Assembly (NCBI GenBank): GCA_913774845.1
Contig: CAJYJO010000048.1
Location: 1 to 58,649 of the forward strand
Length of the DNA: 58,649 nucleotides
Reading direction: 5' to 3'
Source of the DNA: an uncultured Microbacterium sp.
GTDB taxonomy: Bacteria > Actinomycetota > Actinomycetes > Actinomycetales > Microbacteriaceae
In this document: one piece after another, positions 56,433 to 58,649 of the stretch
How the letters are laid out: each line of letters opens with the position of its first letter
How positions within the stretch are numbered: the first letter of the stretch is position 1
The notes under the pieces: generated by a model
Databases searched by the model: none
The model's input: only the letters and a program-made list of their open reading frames with translations
What the model was told of the DNA's origin: nothing
Made by a program: the position numbers and the translations under genes

Positions 56433-57119
56433 TCAGCTCAGGATTCGCTCGAGGGCCTCGCGCACGAACATGGTGCGCACCTCGTCGAGACGGGCCGCGA
56501 GCTCCGGCGCGAGCTCGCTCGCGCGCGCCCGGGACGGCGCGTCCGGGCGTCGCAGGAGGGCCGACAGGGCCGATTCGACCAGCGCCACCTCGCGGTCGGC
56601 GCTCTGGCGGAGGGCCCGGACGTGCCGCGGTTCGATGCCGTGCCGGTCGAGCGCCACCAGTGCGCGCAGCAGGGTGACGGTCTGCTCGGGGTAGGTCTCG
56701 GCCCCCGCGATGACGCCCGTGCTGACGGCGTCGTTGAGCAGCTGCGGGCGGGCGCCGGCCGCGGTGAGCAGCTCGTCGCGCCGGTAGCGGCGCGGAGCGT
56801 TCGTCATCGACGGGATCGCCGTGGGCGGCGCCGGATTGCGACCGGCGTCGAGGTCGGCGAGATAGTCGCGGATGACGACGAGCGGAAGGTAGTGGTCGCG
56901 CTGCAGGGTGAGCGCGAGGCGCAGCCGTTCGAGGTCGGCCGGCGAGAACTTGCGGTAGCCGGACTCGGTGCGCGTGGGCGAGACGATGCCCTGCACTTCG
57001 AGGAACCGGAGCTTGCTGGAGGTGAGCGCCGGGAAGTCGGGGGCGAGGCGCGCCAGCACCTGTCCGATGCTCAGCAACCCCGCAGCCGTCTGACGACTAC
57101 GGGACGGGGCTGCCGCCAT
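56433..57119 (-). CDS. ftsR: FtsR-like MerR family transcriptional regulator
   Basis: This 228-residue protein has an N-terminal MerR helix-turn-helix (LLSIGQVLARLAPDFP, then SSKLRFLEVQGIVSP and GYRKFSPADLERLRL), a long helix, and a C-terminal helical region. It sits directly after the FHA gene, as FtsR does after odhI in Corynebacterium glutamicum, where it activates ftsZ. The ATG shares one base with the FHA stop (TGATG), so they are co-translated. Whether it controls ftsZ here is inference. Confidence 0.87.
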   Translation of the reverse strand: MAAAPSRSRQTAAGLLSIGQVLARLAPDFPALTSSKLRFLEVQGIVSPTRTESGYRKFSPADLERLRLALTLQRDHYLPLVVIRDYLADLDAGRNPAPPTAIPSMTNAPRRYRRDELLTAAGARPQLLNDAVSTGVIAGAETYPEQTVTLLRALVALDRHGIEPRHVRALRQSADREVALVESALSALLRRPDAPSRARASELAPELAARLDEVRTMFVREALERILS

Positions 57120-57607
57120 CAGTGCTCTGCCGCGGGCAGGTCGATCGGCGAACCGAAGAAGTTCAGCCGGAACTTGCCGATGCGCACCTCGGCGCCGTTG
57201 ACCAGGGCGGAGCGGTCCACGCGCTCGCCGTTGACGTAGCTGCCGTTGAGCGAACGCTGGTCGACGATCTCGAAGGCCGTGCCGCTGCGGGTGATCTCGG
57301 CGTGACGGCGCGAGACCGTGACGTCGTCGAAGAAGAGGTCGGCCTCGGGGTGGCGGCCGACGGTGGTCACGTCGGTGTCGAGGAGGTAGCGGGCACCCGT
57401 GGTCGGGCCGGAGCGCACGATCAGCAGGGCCGCTCCCGAGGGGAGGGCGTCGATCGCTTCGAGCTCGGCCTCGGTGAGGTCGGCGCCGAAGGGCACGAAC
57501 GACAGATCGGCGTCGTGGGTCTGGGTCGTATCGTGCGATCGGTCGGTCGCGGCGGCGTCGGCCGCGCGCCGGATGTCGTCTCGCTCGAATCGGCGGGTCT
57601 CGTCCAC
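57119..57607 (-). CDS. garA: FHA domain protein (GarA/OdhI-like)
   Basis: This 162-residue protein has a flexible N terminus with DTTQT (residues 26-30), which corresponds in place to the ETTS phospho-acceptor motif of GarA/OdhI. A C-terminal FHA domain follows (about residues 65-155): TVGRHPEADLFFDDVTVSRRHAE and SLNGSYVNGERV. In relatives, the unphosphorylated form binds and inhibits 2-oxoglutarate dehydrogenase; phosphorylation by PknB or PknG releases it. GTG start with GAAGGAG; a TATGGT box (57631-57626) may be its -10. Confidence 0.93.
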   Translation of the reverse strand: MDETRRFERDDIRRAADAAATDRSHDTTQTHDADLSFVPFGADLTEAELEAIDALPSGAALLIVRSGPTTGARYLLDTDVTTVGRHPEADLFFDDVTVSRRHAEITRSGTAFEIVDQRSLNGSYVNGERVDRSALVNGAEVRIGKFRLNFFGSPIDLPAAEH

Positions 57608-57855
57608 GGCTTCTCCTTCTCATTCACCATAACCGATCGGTCTGCGCCGAAAGGGGCGACCGACCTCGAGCGGGCCACGATGATGCGTGATCTGTCTCTG
57701 TTCGTCGAGACCGGACACCGCGGTTCGGGGCGCGGTGGCAGCCGACGAGACACTCGAACCTATCGACCGGAGGTCGGTCGTGTCGAGTCCGCGGCGGACG
57801 TCGGTCGGGATCGCGTCCCGAAGCGGCTCCCAGGCCGCGTACCGAGAGCGCTCGT

Positions 57856-57861
57856 TAGGGT
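57856..57861 (+). promoter_or_regulatory. Candidate -10 box (TAGGGT), leaderless start of the CopC-domain gene
   Basis: TAGGGT is followed by 6 bases and the ATG at 57868. It lies in a 260-base divergent gap with the FHA gene; the gap also holds the 10-bp palindrome ACCGATCGGT (57632-57641). Confidence 0.55.
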
Positions 57862-57867
57862 CGATCC

Positions 57868-58512
57868 ATGACGTCCTCCCCCGCGCCTCGTCGGCGCACC
57901 CTGCCCGCCGTCCTGGCCGCGGCCCTGCTGGCCGCGGCAGCGCTCCTGGTGCCGGCATTGCCCGCCGCCGCCCACGACGAGCTCGTCTCGACCGATCCGT
58001 CGGCCGACGCCGTCCTCGACGCCCTGCCTCCGCAGATCACCTTCACCTTCAGCGCCGATGTGCTGCCCGACGCCGGGGCGACGGTCGTCGAGGTGACCGA
58101 CGCCTCGGGCACCTCCCTCGCCGACGGAGCGCCGGAGGTGGCGGGCACCGAGGTCACCCAGGCACTGGCGGGAACGGCATCCGGGACCGTCACCGTGAAG
58201 TGGCGCGTCGTCTCCAGCGACGGCCACCCCATCGACGGCGATCTCTCCTTCACCGTCCCGCAGGCGCCCGTGACCCCCAGCGCCACCCCCACCGCCACCG
58301 CGGCCCCCGCGCCGACGGCATCCGAGAGCGCGAGCGCCGCCGCCGAAGACTCCGTCGCGGCGACCGCGGAGCCCGTCCAGACCGCGTCCGAGAGCTCCCC
58401 CCTGCCGTGGATCCTCCTCGTCGTCGCCCTCGTGATCGTGGCGGGCGTCCTCGTCTACGTCTTCGCCTCGCGCGGGCGCCGGAACACCGCCGGCGGCGGC
58501 ACGACCGGGCGA

Positions 58513-58515
<3 letters not shown>
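57868..58515 (+). CDS. CopC domain copper-binding protein
   Basis: This 215-residue protein has a signal peptide ending near AAAHDELVS, so the mature protein would start with or next to AHD, the His/Asp of CopC proteins. The CopC fold (about residues 33-130) includes VVSSDGHPIDGDLSF, the second copper-binding His. An Ala/Ser/Thr-rich linker (about 135-175) is followed by one C-terminal helix (WILLVVALVIVAGVLVYVFA). It probably binds Cu(II) outside the membrane. No copD-like gene is adjacent. Confidence 0.93.

Positions 58516-58649
<134 letters not shown>

Overview
The window is chromosomal DNA of a high-GC actinobacterium, most likely Microbacteriaceae and close to Microbacterium. The evidence is a three-gene qcrCAB bc1 complex with a di-heme QcrC, a DivIVA/SepF/YggT division module, a PASTA kinase beside a Rv2175c-like protein, a GarA/OdhI FHA protein next to MerR regulators, and promoters of the TANNNT type. 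Genes are tightly packed and many starts are GTG. I see no tRNA, rRNA, CRISPR array, insertion sequence or prophage. This is core genome, so the less ordinary signals are regulatory and architectural rather than a new gene system.

Layout. (1) 1-9997, respiration: the end of ctaE and qcrCAB run rightward; a rhodanese protein and a proline iminopeptidase follow. A leftward ctaC-ctaD-ctaF operon, ending in a PP2C phosphatase gene, converges on them. erpA lies upstream of ctaC. (2) 10069-16372: an M20 dipeptidase, a DUF3043 membrane protein, pyrD, nrdR, hisD and a His-rich membrane protein. (3) 16479-25132, leftward: dnaE, an RluA-type pseudouridine synthase, lspA, divIVA, yggT, sepF, yggS and ftsZ. 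(4) 25314-38138, leftward: the dcw cluster mraZ-rsmH-ftsL-ftsI-murF-mraY-murD-ftsW-murG-murC-ftsQ, with overlapping junctions. murE is absent from its usual place between ftsI and murF. (5) 38435-48590: DUF3040 protein, polyprenyl diphosphate synthase, Rv2175c-like protein, LysM protein, PknL-like kinase, class II DAHP synthase, acyltransferase, ROK kinase and long-chain acyl-CoA synthetase. The gene order of blocks 3 to 5 resembles M. tuberculosis Rv2145c-Rv2187. (6) 48670-58649: def, a large acidic ParA/MinD-like ATPase, pyruvate carboxylase, an orphan ParA, a MerR regulator, an FtsR-like MerR regulator, a GarA-like FHA protein, a CopC-domain protein and the first codons of lpd.

How they work together. 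Lipid II synthesis (MurF, MraY, MurD, MurG, MurC), its polymerisation (FtsW, FtsI) and ring placement (FtsZ, SepF, DivIVA, FtsQ, FtsL) sit in one leftward block headed by the regulator gene mraZ. Ser/Thr phospho-signalling parts (PknL-like kinase, PP2C phosphatase, FHA protein, Rv2175c-like protein) are spread through the window.

The most notable patterns are these. Many start codons lie 6-8 nt downstream of a TANNNT -10 box, which suggests leaderless mRNAs. Five of the nine TAG stop codons also form the first three bases of a TAGNNT -10 box for the next gene. Palindromic AT-rich elements lie upstream of ftsZ in a genome window that also carries an FtsR-like gene. A three-unit 10-bp repeat typical of MraZ boxes lies upstream of mraZ. 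An inverted repeat encloses the -10 box of the ctaCDF operon. All functional statements come from reading motifs and gene order; no database search was run.
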